Numbered from the stretch's first letter, positions 30,968-40,485 are shown. The stretch is DNA of 64,000 nucleotides from Streptomyces sp. B1I3 (GCF_030816615.1 NZ_JAUSYD010000001.1:4424501-4488500); one strand, 5' to 3'. Made by a program: numbers and translations. The notes: generated from the letters alone by a model not told the origin.

Positions 30968-31836
30968 CGGCAGCGGATCTCCACCCTTCGGGGCAGCTCG
31001 TAGCACTGGTGATGGCGGTCGGCGCGGGGCTGGCAGGCGGCCTGGCCGTGCTTGAGGACCCGGGTGCGCGGCGGACACGCGCGATGTTCGCGTGCGGCCG
31101 TCCCTCGCGTCCGCGGTTCACGGGCTGCTGGGGCGTGGTCCGGGGATACCTCGGTGTCCGGCGCGAATGGCTCTGTGCACCCGTGGCGCTGCTTCTCGGT
31201 GTGCTGGGCGAGTCGGCGCTGCCGCTGGTCGCCGGGGTGGTCGCCGTGCCCCTGGTGAGGCGGTGGTTACGGCGCAGGTCTCTGCGCTCTGCGCGGGAGC
31301 GGGCGGCCGATGCGGTGACGACCTTGTGCGGGGCGGTCGTGGGCGAGCTCCGAGCCGGACGCGAGCCCGGGCAGGCGTTGCTGATCGCCGCGCGGAACGG
31401 GGGAGCACTGGGCGGTGACGAAGCCGCGGTGGTCGCGGCGGCGCGGTTCGGTGGTGATGTGCCGGGCGAACTCCGGAAGGCGTCGGCCGGACCGGGACTG
31501 GACGGACTCGCGGGGGTGGCGGCCTGCTGGCAGGTGGCGGTGGACGGCGGAGCCGGTCTCGCGGCAGGCCTGGCACGACTGGAGGGGGCGTTGCGGGCCG
31601 ACAGACGCCGGGTGGTGGAGCTGAGGGCACACCTCGCGGGTGCGTGGTCCACGGTCCTGGTGCTGGCGTTGCTGCCGGTCGTGGGTCTGGGTCTGGGTGC
31701 CGCGCTGGGGGCCGATCCGCTGAACGTGCTTCTGCACAGTCCGGGTGGGCTGGTGTGCCTGGCGGCAGGTGGTGTGCTCGAAGGGGCAGGGTTGTTCTGG
31801 GCGTCTCGGATCGTGCGGGCGGGGGAGGCGCCGTGA
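30964..31836 (+). CDS. tadB: Type II secretion F-domain protein TadB
   Basis: A GTG at 30964 overlaps the tadA stop and gives 290 residues. The first ~100 residues contain hydrophobic segments (LVALVMAVGAGLAGGLAV, VAGVVAVPLVRRWL). The T2SS F domain follows (~115-230) with DAVTTLCGAVVGELRAGREP. Further membrane segments STVLVLALLPVVGLGLGAAL and LVCLAAGGVLEGAGLFW close it. TadB and TadC form the inner-membrane platform of the Tad pilus, driven by TadA. The gene is intact but its ATPase partner is split. Confidence 0.9.
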   Translation: MTAADLHPSGQLVALVMAVGAGLAGGLAVLEDPGARRTRAMFACGRPSRPRFTGCWGVVRGYLGVRREWLCAPVALLLGVLGESALPLVAGVVAVPLVRRWLRRRSLRSARERAADAVTTLCGAVVGELRAGREPGQALLIAARNGGALGGDEAAVVAAARFGGDVPGELRKASAGPGLDGLAGVAACWQVAVDGGAGLAAGLARLEGALRADRRRVVELRAHLAGAWSTVLVLALLPVVGLGLGAALGADPLNVLLHSPGGLVCLAAGGVLEGAGLFWASRIVRAGEAP

Positions 31837-32633
31837 ACGGGCCGGCAGAGGTGCACCGGCTGGGAACGGTGGGCGTAGCGCTGGCGACCGCTGCCTGTCT
31901 CGCACTGGCGTGGATCGGGTGGCGGCAGGAGCGCGCGGTCCGCCGGCGCGGAGAGCGGTTGACGGCGTCCCGTGCCGATGGGCCGGCTCCCGGATGGCGG
32001 CGCCGACGAACGGCGGTGCGCAGCCGAGTCCGGATGTGGGCGGCACCCGTGGGTGCGTTGATGACCGGCTGGGCCCTCGTCGGCGGCCTGCCCGGGTGCG
32101 GAGCCGGCCTGGCGGCGGCATACGGAGTGTGGCGCTGGTCGCGCTCCGGCCTGGGGAGCGGGGCCGAGGCCCGGAAGGCGGAGGCTGCCGCGGTCGCCCG
32201 CCAACTGCCGCTCGCGGCCGACCTGCTGGCTGCCTGCATCTCGGCGGGCGCCGGACCGCGGGAGGCGGCGGAAGCGGTCGGTGAGTCCATGGGCGGCCAG
32301 GTCGGTGACCTGCTGGCCCGAACGGCAGCGGTAATCAGACTCGGTGGTGAACCGGCTGATGCGTGGGGGAGGTTCGCGGAGATACCAGGCGCCGGCCCCC
32401 TGGCCCGCTGTCTGGAGCGGGCCGGATCGACGGGGGCTCCGGCGGCGGAGCCCGTCGCCCGGCTGGCCGATGAGATGCGTGCCGAGCGTGCCGGCGCGGC
32501 GGTGGCGCGCGCCCAGCGGGCGGGCGTGCTGATCACGGCACCGGTGGGGCTCTGCTTCCTGCCCGCCTTTCTGGCGGTCGGAGTGGCGCCGGTGGTGATC
32601 GGTCTGGCGACCGGCTTGCTGGACCGCAACTGA
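31833..32633 (+). CDS. tadC: Type II secretion F-domain protein TadC
   Basis: A GTG at 31833 overlaps the tadB stop (GTGA), giving 266 residues. An N-terminal membrane segment and a basic stretch lead to two more (APVGALMTGWALVGGLPG, GLAAAYGVWRW). The F domain spans ~120-235 (QLPLAADLLAACISAGAGPREAAEAVG). A C-terminal membrane segment (GVLITAPVGLCFLPAFLAVG) ends it. It pairs with TadB. It carries Ala/Gly-rich stretches but no frame problems. Confidence 0.9.
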   Translation: MNGPAEVHRLGTVGVALATAACLALAWIGWRQERAVRRRGERLTASRADGPAPGWRRRRTAVRSRVRMWAAPVGALMTGWALVGGLPGCGAGLAAAYGVWRWSRSGLGSGAEARKAEAAAVARQLPLAADLLAACISAGAGPREAAEAVGESMGGQVGDLLARTAAVIRLGGEPADAWGRFAEIPGAGPLARCLERAGSTGAPAAEPVARLADEMRAERAGAAVARAQRAGVLITAPVGLCFLPAFLAVGVAPVVIGLATGLLDRN

Positions 32634-32752
32634 CGAGTGCCGCGACTGAGGTGGCGCAGGCGCCCTCCTGCGCCTTCCCGAACGCCGCACGACGACAACC
32701 ACCGCATGAAGTGGACTTCGAGCGACATATGAACCTGATCAGTGGGGGAACG

Positions 32753-32989
32753 ATGGGAAACAGCAGCATGCAGCGGGCATGGAGTGCGGTTCGCCGCGTC
32801 TGGGTGGACCGGCGCGCCCGGCTTGTCCGGACCAGTCGTCCGGACCAGGGGATGACGACATCCGAGTACGCCGTAGGAACCATCGCGGCCTGCGCTTTCG
32901 CGGCGGTGCTCTACAAGGTGGTGACCAGCGGGGCGGTGCTGTCAGCTCTGCAGTCGCTGATCAAGGACGCGCTCGATGCGAAGTTCTGA
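32753..32989 (+). CDS. Flp-type pilin (DUF4244-like)
   Basis: An ATG at 32753 with GTGGGGG 6 bases upstream gives 78 residues. The basic leader ends before GMTTSEYAVGTIAACAFAAV, which matches the Flp/DUF4244 pilin pattern: Gly before the cleavage site, a Glu-Tyr pair, then a hydrophobic helix. A prepilin peptidase should cut after the Gly. It is the likely major pilin of this Tad locus. It overlaps the tadE gene by 14 bases. Confidence 0.85.
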   Translation: MGNSSMQRAWSAVRRVWVDRRARLVRTSRPDQGMTTSEYAVGTIAACAFAAVLYKVVTSGAVLSALQSLIKDALDAKF

Positions 32990-33377
32990 CGTGGTGAAGG
33001 GGGATCGCCGCACCGGTCTCGGAAGTCGTCACGAGGACCGGGGAGCAGTGACGGCGGAGGCTGCCATGGCCATTCCCGTGCTGGTGGCGTTCGTGATGGC
33101 TCTGGTGTGGGCGTTGGCCGCCGCGGCCGGCCAGATCCGCTGTGTGGACGCCGCGCGGGCCGGGGCGCGGGCTGCGGCCCGCGCGGAGCCCGAGGCCATG
33201 GTCCTGTCGGCCGCGCGTGAGGCGGCGCCGGGAGGGTCCCGGGTCGTCGTGGAGAGGGCCGGGGACGTCTGGAGGGTGCGGGTGGAGGCACCTACGCCGG
33301 GCCCGCGGGGTCTCGCCCTGACGCTGAGCGCCGAGGCTGTGGCCCTGGCCGAGGACACCGTGGGAGCAGAACCGTGA
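32976..33377 (+). CDS. TadE-family minor pilin
   Basis: The ATG at 32976 lies inside the end of the pilin gene and gives 133 residues; a GTG at 32991 would avoid the overlap. The TadE signature is clear: DRGAVTAEAAMAIPVLVAFV with the Glu at +5 of the predicted processed helix, followed by a hydrophobic helix and a pseudopilin-like body (CVDAARAGARAAARAE). It is a minor pilin of the Tad system. Confidence 0.85.
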   Translation: MRSSDVVKGDRRTGLGSRHEDRGAVTAEAAMAIPVLVAFVMALVWALAAAAGQIRCVDAARAGARAAARAEPEAMVLSAAREAAPGGSRVVVERAGDVWRVRVEAPTPGPRGLALTLSAEAVALAEDTVGAEP

Positions 33378-34036
33378 GTGGGTGGGGCGGGGGGCCTGAG
33401 GGAGCAGGTCGGGGGCCGACGACCCGGGGGCCTGAGGGGGTGGACCGGGGACTGGCGACTGTATGGGTGGCGGTGACGACGGCGACGTTGTGCGCGGTCT
33501 TCGCGACGGTGCTCGCGCTCGGCCAGGCGGTGGCAGCTCGCCACAAGGCCGGTGGCGCGGCGGACCTGGCAGCGCTCGCCGCAGCAGACCGGGCGCTGCG
33601 GGGGGCAGCGACGGCATGCGGGGCGGCAAGGGACGTGGCCGCAGCACAGGGGGCAGAGGTGGTCCGGTGCTCCGTCGAGGGCGAGATCGCCGATGTGACG
33701 GCGCGAGCGCGTTTCGGCCCGTACGCACCGGAGGTCAGGTCGAGGGCAGGTCCCCCGGCCGCGACGCCCTCGCCGAGGGTCGCGGCGCCCCGGCCCCGCC
33801 TCCCGCTCGCTGCCCTCACGGGCGAGCAGGAGGTGGCCGTGTTCCGGCCCCGGCCGTCACCCGCACAGGCGCCCCCGGCCCCGTACCGGCGGGCATCGGC
33901 CCGTGCGCCCATGGCGCCGAGTGTGCGGGCACCGGTGTACCCGCTGCTGAGGGAACCGGCCCACCCGGCGGCGGGGGCGGCGTCCCCACCTGGGCAGCCG
34001 AAGGCCCGCGTGCGCATGCCTCCGGGCGGCGGGTGA
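33374..34036 (+). CDS. TadE-like protein of the helicase/secretion neighbourhood
   Basis: A GTG at 33374 overlaps the tadE stop (GTGA), giving 220 residues. Residues ~22-110 match the short TadE-like protein always found in this locus next to the DEAH helicase (DRGLATVWVAVTTATLCAVF, then AARHKAGGAADLAALAAADRAL). The family is usually ~110-140 residues. Here a further ~105-residue Pro/Ala/Arg-rich tail follows, without recognisable fold, so the C-terminus may be an extension by loss of the usual stop. Role: probably part of the pilus or secretion complex. Confidence 0.75.
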   Translation: MSGWGGGPEGAGRGPTTRGPEGVDRGLATVWVAVTTATLCAVFATVLALGQAVAARHKAGGAADLAALAAADRALRGAATACGAARDVAAAQGAEVVRCSVEGEIADVTARARFGPYAPEVRSRAGPPAATPSPRVAAPRPRLPLAALTGEQEVAVFRPRPSPAQAPPAPYRRASARAPMAPSVRAPVYPLLREPAHPAAGAASPPGQPKARVRMPPGGG

Positions 34037-34198
34037 CGCCCAGGACCCTGACGACGGCGGCCGAGTCGCGTGCCTGGTTCCCCTCCCGCCCGGGGGCCCC
34101 ACCGCGGTGCCCACCCGTTCTGGGGGAGTCGGGTGGGGCGGGTGTCGGCGAGGGTGCAGCTGGACGCGGTGAGGGCCTGCTCGGTATCAGGAAAGGGG

Positions 34199-36688
34199 CT
34201 ACTCCTGGGTGTTCCACAGGTGCCTGCCGGCCTCCGGGTCCGGCGGTGCGGTCCTCAGCAGTTCGGTCAAGAGACGTACAGCGCCACGCTTGTGCAGGGG
34301 TTCGTTGCCGTTTCCGCACTTGGGGGACTGGATGCAGGACGGGCAGCCGGCCTCACATTCGCAGGACTCGATGGCCTGGCGGGTCGCGGTCAGCCACCCA
34401 CGGGCTGTGTGGAAGGCCCGCTCGGCGAAACCCGCGCCGCCTGGGTGGCCGTCGTAGACGAACACCGTCGGCAGCAGTGTGTCCGGGTGCAGGGGTACGG
34501 AGACGCCGCCGATGTCCCATCGGTCGCACGTGGCGAAGAGCGGCAGCATCCCGATGGCGGCATGTTCGGCCGCGTGCAGGGCGCCACCGAGGATTTCGGG
34601 GGTGATCCGGGCGGCATCGAGCTGGTCCTCGGTGACCGTCCACCACACCGCTCGGGTGCGCAGGGTGCGGGGCGGCAGATCGAGTTTCGTCTCGCCCATG
34701 ACCTCCCCGGTGATGAGCCTGCGCCGCAGGAAGGAGACGACCTGGTTGGTGACCTCGACGGAGCCGAAGCAGAGCCGGCCGTCCCCCCACGGCACCTCGT
34801 TGTCGGTCTCCAGCACCGTGATGGCGGTGGTGTCGCGTGCGTTGGTCGAGTACGGCGGCACGGCCTCCTCCACCAGGGCTACCGAGTCCCGCAGGTCCAG
34901 AGTCCGCACGAGGTACGTCCGGCCCTGGTGGAGGTGGACCGCACCCTCGTGGACGCTGGTGTGCGCGGCCGACTCGTCGACCGTTCCCAGCAGCCGGCCG
35001 GTGCCTTCCTCCACGATCTGGATCGGACGGCCCCCGCCGCCCCGGATGTCCGTGAGGTCGGCGGCCCGTTCGCGGCGGGTCCAGTGCCAGCCGGTCGTCC
35101 GCCGGCGCAGCAGCTTCGCGGCCTCCAGCTGTGGCAGCAGCTCGGGTACTGCGGGGCCGAAGAGCGCGATGTCGGCCGGCGTCAGCGGAAGTTCCGCAGC
35201 CGCGGCACAGAGGTGGGGGGCGAGGACGTACGGGTTGTCGGGGTCGAGGACGGTCGACTCCACAGGCTGCTGGAAGAGTGCCTCGGGATGGTGGACGAGG
35301 AATGTGTCCAGCGGATCGTCCCTCGCCACCAGGACGGCCAGGGCGCCCTGACCCGAGCGTCCCGCGCGGCCCGCCTGCTGCCACAGGGAGGCTCTGGTGC
35401 CCGGATAGCCGGCGATGACGACGGCATCCAGTCCCGAGACGTCGATCCCGAGCTCCAGGGCGGTGGTGGCGGCCAGGCCGAGCAGCTCGCCGGAGTGCAG
35501 CGCCCGCTCCAGGGCCCGGCGCTCCTCGGGCAGATAACCGCCGCGGTAGGCGGCGACCCGCGCGGGCAGGGAGCCGTCCACCTCGGCCAGTCGTTCCTTC
35601 GCGATGACGGAGATGAGCTCGGCGCCGCGCCGGGAGCGGACGAAGGCCACCGAGCGGACGCCCTGGAGGGTCAGGTCGGTCAGGAGGTCGGCGGTCTCGG
35701 CCGTGGCGCTACGACGCACGGGAGCCCCCTTCTCGCCGTGGAGTTCCGTCAGCGGGGGCTCCCAGAGCGCGAAGACCATCTCGCCGCGGGGGGACGCGTC
35801 GTCGGCGACCTCCTTGATCGGCACGCCGGTGAGACGGCCTGCGGCCTCCGCCGGCCGGGCCGAGGTGGCCGAGGCGAGGAGGAAGACAGGATCGGAGCCG
35901 TAGCGGGCACACAGGCGCCGCAGACGTCGCAGCACCTGGGCGACGTGGGAGCCGAAGACGCCCCGGTAGGTGTGGCACTCATCGATGACGACGAAGCGCA
36001 GGGCGCGCAGGAAGGAGGCCCATCGGGCGTGGGACGGGAGGATCCCCCGGTGCAGCATGTCCGGGTTCGTCAGGACGTAGTTGGCGTACTGCCGCACCCA
36101 TTCGCGTTCTTCCACCGGCGTGTCCCCGTCATAGACCGCGGGCCGGACAGCGGGGCCCAGAGGGGCCGCCAGCGCCTTCACCGCGCGCCTCTGGTCCGCG
36201 GCCAGGGCCTTGGTCGGGGCGAGGTACAGAGCCGTCGTCCCGCGGCCGTTGCGGGCCTCTGAGCCGTCGAGGAGGGTGCTGAGCACCGGCGCCAGGTAGG
36301 CGAGCGACTTTCCGGACGCAGTCCCGGTGGCGATGACCACGGACTCGCCGGACAGGGCGTGCTCCGCCGCGACCGCCTGGTGCGTCCACGGATGGTCGAT
36401 CCCTGCCCGGCCGATTGCCGAGATCACTTCTGCCCGGATGCGGTCCGGCCAGACGGCATGAGAACCCGCCCGGGGGGGCAGGTGCTCCGTATGAGTGATG
36501 CGCGCTGCCCGGCCCGCCCCTGCGGCGAGCCGGTCGAGAACCACCTCGGGAGAAGGGCGCGGGCCCGCGTTCCCGGGTGGTCGACTGGGGCGGTGATTCT
36601 TGGCCATCGGCACCGAGTGTGTCACTGGCGTGACGGACAATGGTCCCAAGGCGTCGTGCATGGCTGCCGGTAAGTGATTGAATGCCAT
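34199..36688 (-). CDS. DEAH-box helicase of the Tad neighbourhood
   Basis: The ATG at 36688 gives 829 residues; the reading frame is open farther upstream, and an ATG at 36607 is an alternative. Motifs in order: Walker A ATGTASGKSLAYL, DECH in RFVVIDECHTYRGVFG, the SAT motif LASATSARP, a helicase C domain with VSGLDAVVIAGYPGTRASLWQQ and QQAGRAGRSG, and a C-terminal DUF1998-like zinc domain with four Cys in CECEAGCPSCIQSPKCGNG. This is the helicase family that always accompanies the actinobacterial Tad genes (HSN family). Its substrate is unknown; similarity to Hrq1-like helicases suggests DNA repair. It converges on the pilus genes. Confidence 0.9.
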   Translation of the reverse strand: MAFNHLPAAMHDALGPLSVTPVTHSVPMAKNHRPSRPPGNAGPRPSPEVVLDRLAAGAGRAARITHTEHLPPRAGSHAVWPDRIRAEVISAIGRAGIDHPWTHQAVAAEHALSGESVVIATGTASGKSLAYLAPVLSTLLDGSEARNGRGTTALYLAPTKALAADQRRAVKALAAPLGPAVRPAVYDGDTPVEEREWVRQYANYVLTNPDMLHRGILPSHARWASFLRALRFVVIDECHTYRGVFGSHVAQVLRRLRRLCARYGSDPVFLLASATSARPAEAAGRLTGVPIKEVADDASPRGEMVFALWEPPLTELHGEKGAPVRRSATAETADLLTDLTLQGVRSVAFVRSRRGAELISVIAKERLAEVDGSLPARVAAYRGGYLPEERRALERALHSGELLGLAATTALELGIDVSGLDAVVIAGYPGTRASLWQQAGRAGRSGQGALAVLVARDDPLDTFLVHHPEALFQQPVESTVLDPDNPYVLAPHLCAAAAELPLTPADIALFGPAVPELLPQLEAAKLLRRRTTGWHWTRRERAADLTDIRGGGGRPIQIVEEGTGRLLGTVDESAAHTSVHEGAVHLHQGRTYLVRTLDLRDSVALVEEAVPPYSTNARDTTAITVLETDNEVPWGDGRLCFGSVEVTNQVVSFLRRRLITGEVMGETKLDLPPRTLRTRAVWWTVTEDQLDAARITPEILGGALHAAEHAAIGMLPLFATCDRWDIGGVSVPLHPDTLLPTVFVYDGHPGGAGFAERAFHTARGWLTATRQAIESCECEAGCPSCIQSPKCGNGNEPLHKRGAVRLLTELLRTAPPDPEAGRHLWNTQE

Positions 36689-36767
36689 CGCGGCTGGCGA
36701 TCCGTCCCCTGGCCTCCGCCGGGGAGACCGAGGGGCGACCGCTCGATAGCAAGGTGCTGGAGGATCC

Positions 36768-37121
36768 GTGGACCTGTCCCTGTCGACTCGCAATGTGTCC
36801 GGCCCTGGTGGCGACCGTACGGTCGTCGAGGTCGGTGGCGAGATTGATGTGTATACCGCGCCCAAGCTGCGCGAGCAGTTGGTCGAGTTGGTGAATGACG
36901 GCAGCTACCACCTGGTTGTCGACATGGAAGGTGTCGATTTCCTCGACTCCACCGGTCTCGGCGTGCTGGTGGGTGGCTTGAAGCGTGTCCGGGCCCATGA
37001 GGGCTCGCTGCGACTGGTGTGCAACCAGGAGCGCATTCTCAAGATCTTCCGGATCACGGGCCTGACCAAGGTGTTCCCCATTCACACCACGGTCGACGAG
37101 GCTGTCGCGGCCACCGACTGA
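36768..37121 (+). CDS. bldG: Anti-sigma factor antagonist BldG
   Basis: A GTG start, 5 bases after GGAGGA, gives 117 residues with the STAS domain. The phosphorylatable Ser lies in [17 protein letters not shown], and the rest is nearly identical to what I remember of S. coelicolor BldG. The N-terminus has a short insertion ([10 protein letters not shown]) compared with it. BldG controls aerial mycelium, sporulation and antibiotic production through anti-sigma factors. The anti-sigma-like gene follows, as in other streptomycetes. Confidence 0.96.
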   Translation: MDLSLSTRNVSGPGGDRTVVEVGGEIDVYTAPKLREQLVELVNDGSYHLVVDMEGVDFLDSTGLGVLVGGLKRVRAHEGSLRLVCNQERILKIFRITGLTKVFPIHTTVDEAVAATD

Positions 37122-37326
37122 GCCGTCGGCGCACGGTCGGCCGCTCTGCGGTCGGCCGGCGACGGCAGGCCGGTGGGCGGCAGCGAGACGTGCCGCCCGG
37201 AGCAGGCGGTCGACCCCTCGGGGCCGGCTGTCGGCTTCGTCGGTGCCGGAGGAAAGTGAGAGCAGGGACACCGGGCGCCACGCCCGGTCCCCTGAGAAGT
37301 ACACCCGTACGTCCGAGGGGGATGGC

Positions 37327-37767
37327 ATGCCAACCGTTGAACTCCGCTTCAGCGCCCAGCCCGAGCACGTCAGGACGGCCCGCCTCGTGGCTGCCGCCGT
37401 GGCACGCCGGGCAGGTGTCGACGAGGCGGTGCTCGACGAGGTAAGACTCGCCGTGGGCGAGGCGTGCAGTCGCGCCGTCGGGCTGCATCGCAGCCATGCC
37501 ATCACCGCTCCGGTCACGGTCGTGCTGACCGAGGAGGAGAAGTCTTTCTCCATCGAGGTCGGCGACAACGTCCCCGGCCCGGGAAGCGGCACGTCCTCAC
37601 TCGGAGCGACCGGCAGCGGGCCGGGCGAGCCCGAGGCCGACAGCGAGGACGACATGGGCCTCGCGGTCATCAGCGGCTTGGTCGACGACATGGAAGTGCG
37701 CTCGGGGGCGGACGGTGAAGTGATCCGTATGACCTGGCCGACGATGTCGGCGGTCGCGTTGTCCTGA
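37327..37767 (+). CDS. Anti-sigma factor-like ATPase-fold protein of the bldG operon
   Basis: An ATG at 37327 gives 146 residues. The HATPase_c2 (RsbW-like) fold is recognisable: VDEAVLDEVRLAVGEACSRAVGLH as the N-box region and DDMGLAVISGLVDDMEV as the G2-like region. The usual Asn of the N box is replaced (EACSRAV), and the middle is a Gly/Ser/Glu-rich insertion. So kinase activity is doubtful while binding to a STAS partner remains likely. It corresponds to the gene after bldG in S. coelicolor. It is followed by an intrinsic terminator. Confidence 0.88.
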   Translation: MPTVELRFSAQPEHVRTARLVAAAVARRAGVDEAVLDEVRLAVGEACSRAVGLHRSHAITAPVTVVLTEEEKSFSIEVGDNVPGPGSGTSSLGATGSGPGEPEADSEDDMGLAVISGLVDDMEVRSGADGEVIRMTWPTMSAVALS

Positions 37768-37820
37768 GCGTTGTTCTCGGCGCTTGCACGCGTTCGGCGG
37801 TACGCGAGGTAGTTGATGTA

Positions 37821-37851
37821 GGGCCCTGCGGAGCAGGGCCCCTTTGTTTTT
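37821..37851 (+). terminator. Intrinsic terminator of the bldG operon
   Basis: A perfect 9-bp stem GGGCCCTGC / GCAGGGCCC with a 3-base loop is followed by CCTTTGTTTTT. It stands 54 bases after the anti-sigma-like gene and before the pyrophosphatase gene. Confidence 0.92.
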
Positions 37852-38043
37852 GCCAGATCGACAATGGGGTGTTTTCGTGCCCGCCATGTGTCTGGCCCAT
37901 TACTGCGTTCGGGTGCAAACCGGGTGGCGATCAATTGCCATTGGGTGCACGAAAGTCGTTTTCATTGACCATCCACTGTTTTGATCAGGGTCTGCTCCCT
38001 ACAATCCGTCCACGTCTTGTGCGCTGAGCGTCAAGGAGGACGT

Positions 38044-40485
38044 ATGGCGGAGTTCTTCAACATCCCACTGGCAGAACTGACGCACGTTCCCGCACCTTCC
38101 GGCCGGCCCACCTCACTCGCAGCCGCGGCACTCACCGATGACAACCGGTTGATCGTCGTCGTCATCGCGGTCGTCGCCGTTGCCGCACTGGTCGTCGCCC
38201 GCCTGCTGGCACGTCAGGTCCTGGCAGCCGGCGAAGGCACCGACCGCATGAAGGAGATCGCCTCGGCCGTGCAGGAAGGCGCAAACGCCTATCTGGCACG
38301 GCAACTGCGCACCGTCGGCATCTTCGCCGTCGTCGTGTTCTTCCTTCTGTTCCTGCTCCCGGCCGACAACTGGTCGCAGCGCGCAGGGCGCTCGTTGTTC
38401 TTCCTGGTCGGCGCCTTTTTCTCGGCGGCCACCGGGTACATCGGTATGCGGCTCGCCGTTCGCAGCAATGTGCGTGTGGCCGCTGCGGCACGTGAGGCCA
38501 CGCCCGCGGAAGGTGAGCCGGAAAAGGATCTCACCGCCGTTTCGCACAACGCGATGAAGATTGCTTTCCGTACCGGCGGTTCGGTCGGCATGATCACAGT
38601 GGGCCTCGGACTGCTCGGTGCCTGCTCGGTCGTGCTCGTCTACGCCGCCGACGCGCCCAAGGTGCTGGAAGGATTCGGTCTGGGCGCGGCGCTCATCGCC
38701 ATGTTCATGAGGGTAGGGGGCGGGATCTTCACGAAGGCCGCCGACGTGGGTGCCGACCTGGTGGGCAAGGTCGAACAGGGCATCCCGGAGGATGACCCCC
38801 GTAACGCCGCGACCATCGCCGACAACGTGGGCGACAACGTCGGCGACTGCGCGGGCATGGCGGCCGATCTCTTCGAGTCGTACGCCGTGACGCTCGTCGC
38901 CGCGCTCATCCTGGGCAAGGCCGCTTTCGGGGACGCCGGCCTGGCCTTCCCGCTGATCGTGCCGGCCATCGGCGTGGTCACCGCGATGATCGGCATCTTC
39001 GCGGTCGCCCCCAGGCGTTCGGACCGCAGCGGGATGACGGCCATCAACCGGGGCTTCTTCGTCTCGGCCGTGATCTCGCTCGCCCTGGTGGCGGTGGCGG
39101 CGTTCGTCCACCTGCCGTCCTCCTACGCCGGGCTGGACGGGGTCACCGACAGCGCCATCACCTCGCACGGCGGCGACCCACGGGTGTTCGCCCTGGTCGC
39201 CGTCGCCATCGGCATCGTGCTGGCCGCCTTGATCCAGCAGCTCACCGGCTACTTCACCGAGACCAGCCGGCGTCCCGTCCGCGACATCGGGAAGTCGTCG
39301 CTGACCGGCCCGGCGACCGTCATCCTCGCGGGCATCTCCATCGGTCTGGAGTCGGCCGTCTACACGGCGTTGCTGATCGGTCTCGGCGTCTACGGGGCGT
39401 TCCTGCTCGGCGGCACATCGATCATGCTCGCGCTCTTCGCGGTGGCCCTGGCGGGGACCGGCCTCCTCACCACCGTGGGCGTCATCGTCGCGATGGACAC
39501 CTTCGGCCCGGTCTCGGACAACGCCCAGGGAATCGCCGAGATGTCGGGAGACGTCACGGGTGCCGGGGCCCAGGTGCTGACGGACCTGGACGCCGTGGGC
39601 AACACCACCAAGGCCATCACCAAGGGCATCGCGATCGCCACGGCCGTCCTGGCGGCGGCGGCACTCTTCGGCTCGTACCGGGACGCCATCGCCACGGCGG
39701 TCGAGGACGTGGGTGCCGGGGCCGGGGAGATGGGGCTGAGCCTGGACATCTCCCAGCCCAACAACCTGGTGGGCCTGATCCTCGGTGCAGCGGTCGTCTT
39801 CCTCTTCTCAGGGCTCGCGATCAACGCCGTCTCGCGCTCGGCGGGGGCGGTGGTCCACGAGGTGCGGCGGCAGTTCCGCGAGCATCCCGGGATCATGGAC
39901 TACACGGAGAAGCCGGAGTACGGCCGGGTGGTCGACATCTGCACCAAGGACGCGCTGCGCGAGCTGGCGACGCCAGGGCTCCTCGCGGTCCTGGCGCCGA
40001 TCGCCGTCGGCTTCACTCTGGGGGTGGGTGCGCTCGGCTCGTATCTCGCGGGCGCGATCGCCACCGGCACTCTGATGGCGGTGTTCCTCGCCAACTCCGG
40101 TGGGGCGTGGGACAACGCGAAGAAGCTCGTGGAGGACGGTCACCACGGCGGCAAGGGCAGTGACGCGCACGCCGCGACGGTCATCGGCGACACGGTCGGC
40201 GATCCCTTCAAGGACACGGCCGGGCCGGCGATCAACCCGCTCCTCAAGGTGATGAACCTCGTGGCGCTGCTCATCGCCCCCGCCGTGGTGCAGTTCAGTT
40301 ACGGCGAGGACGCGAGCGCGGGTGTACGGGCCGGGGTGGCCGTGTTCGCCCTCGTCGTGATCGTCGGCTCGGTCTACGTCTCCAAACGGCGCGGGATCGC
40401 CATGGGCGACGAGGGCGGGCCGGGGGGCGAGGGGAGCGGCGGCGGCCGGGCTGACACGTCATCCGGTCCTGCCGCTGCTTCGTGA
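38044..40485 (+). CDS. hppA: Membrane proton-pumping pyrophosphatase
   Basis: An ATG after AGGAGG gives 813 residues with about 16 membrane helices. The catalytic motifs are complete: KAADVGADLVGKVE (PPi binding), DDPRNAATIADNVGDN and a second Asp/Lys motif NSGGAWDNAKKLVEDG near the C-terminus, as well as GDTVGDPFKDTAGPA. The K+-dependence position reads GNTTKAITKG, i.e. Lys where K+-dependent enzymes have Ala, so it should be K+-independent. It hydrolyses pyrophosphate and pumps protons outward. It is monocistronic by position. Confidence 0.96.
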   Translation: MAEFFNIPLAELTHVPAPSGRPTSLAAAALTDDNRLIVVVIAVVAVAALVVARLLARQVLAAGEGTDRMKEIASAVQEGANAYLARQLRTVGIFAVVVFFLLFLLPADNWSQRAGRSLFFLVGAFFSAATGYIGMRLAVRSNVRVAAAAREATPAEGEPEKDLTAVSHNAMKIAFRTGGSVGMITVGLGLLGACSVVLVYAADAPKVLEGFGLGAALIAMFMRVGGGIFTKAADVGADLVGKVEQGIPEDDPRNAATIADNVGDNVGDCAGMAADLFESYAVTLVAALILGKAAFGDAGLAFPLIVPAIGVVTAMIGIFAVAPRRSDRSGMTAINRGFFVSAVISLALVAVAAFVHLPSSYAGLDGVTDSAITSHGGDPRVFALVAVAIGIVLAALIQQLTGYFTETSRRPVRDIGKSSLTGPATVILAGISIGLESAVYTALLIGLGVYGAFLLGGTSIMLALFAVALAGTGLLTTVGVIVAMDTFGPVSDNAQGIAEMSGDVTGAGAQVLTDLDAVGNTTKAITKGIAIATAVLAAAALFGSYRDAIATAVEDVGAGAGEMGLSLDISQPNNLVGLILGAAVVFLFSGLAINAVSRSAGAVVHEVRRQFREHPGIMDYTEKPEYGRVVDICTKDALRELATPGLLAVLAPIAVGFTLGVGALGSYLAGAIATGTLMAVFLANSGGAWDNAKKLVEDGHHGGKGSDAHAATVIGDTVGDPFKDTAGPAINPLLKVMNLVALLIAPAVVQFSYGEDASAGVRAGVAVFALVVIVGSVYVSKRRGIAMGDEGGPGGEGSGGGRADTSSGPAAAS

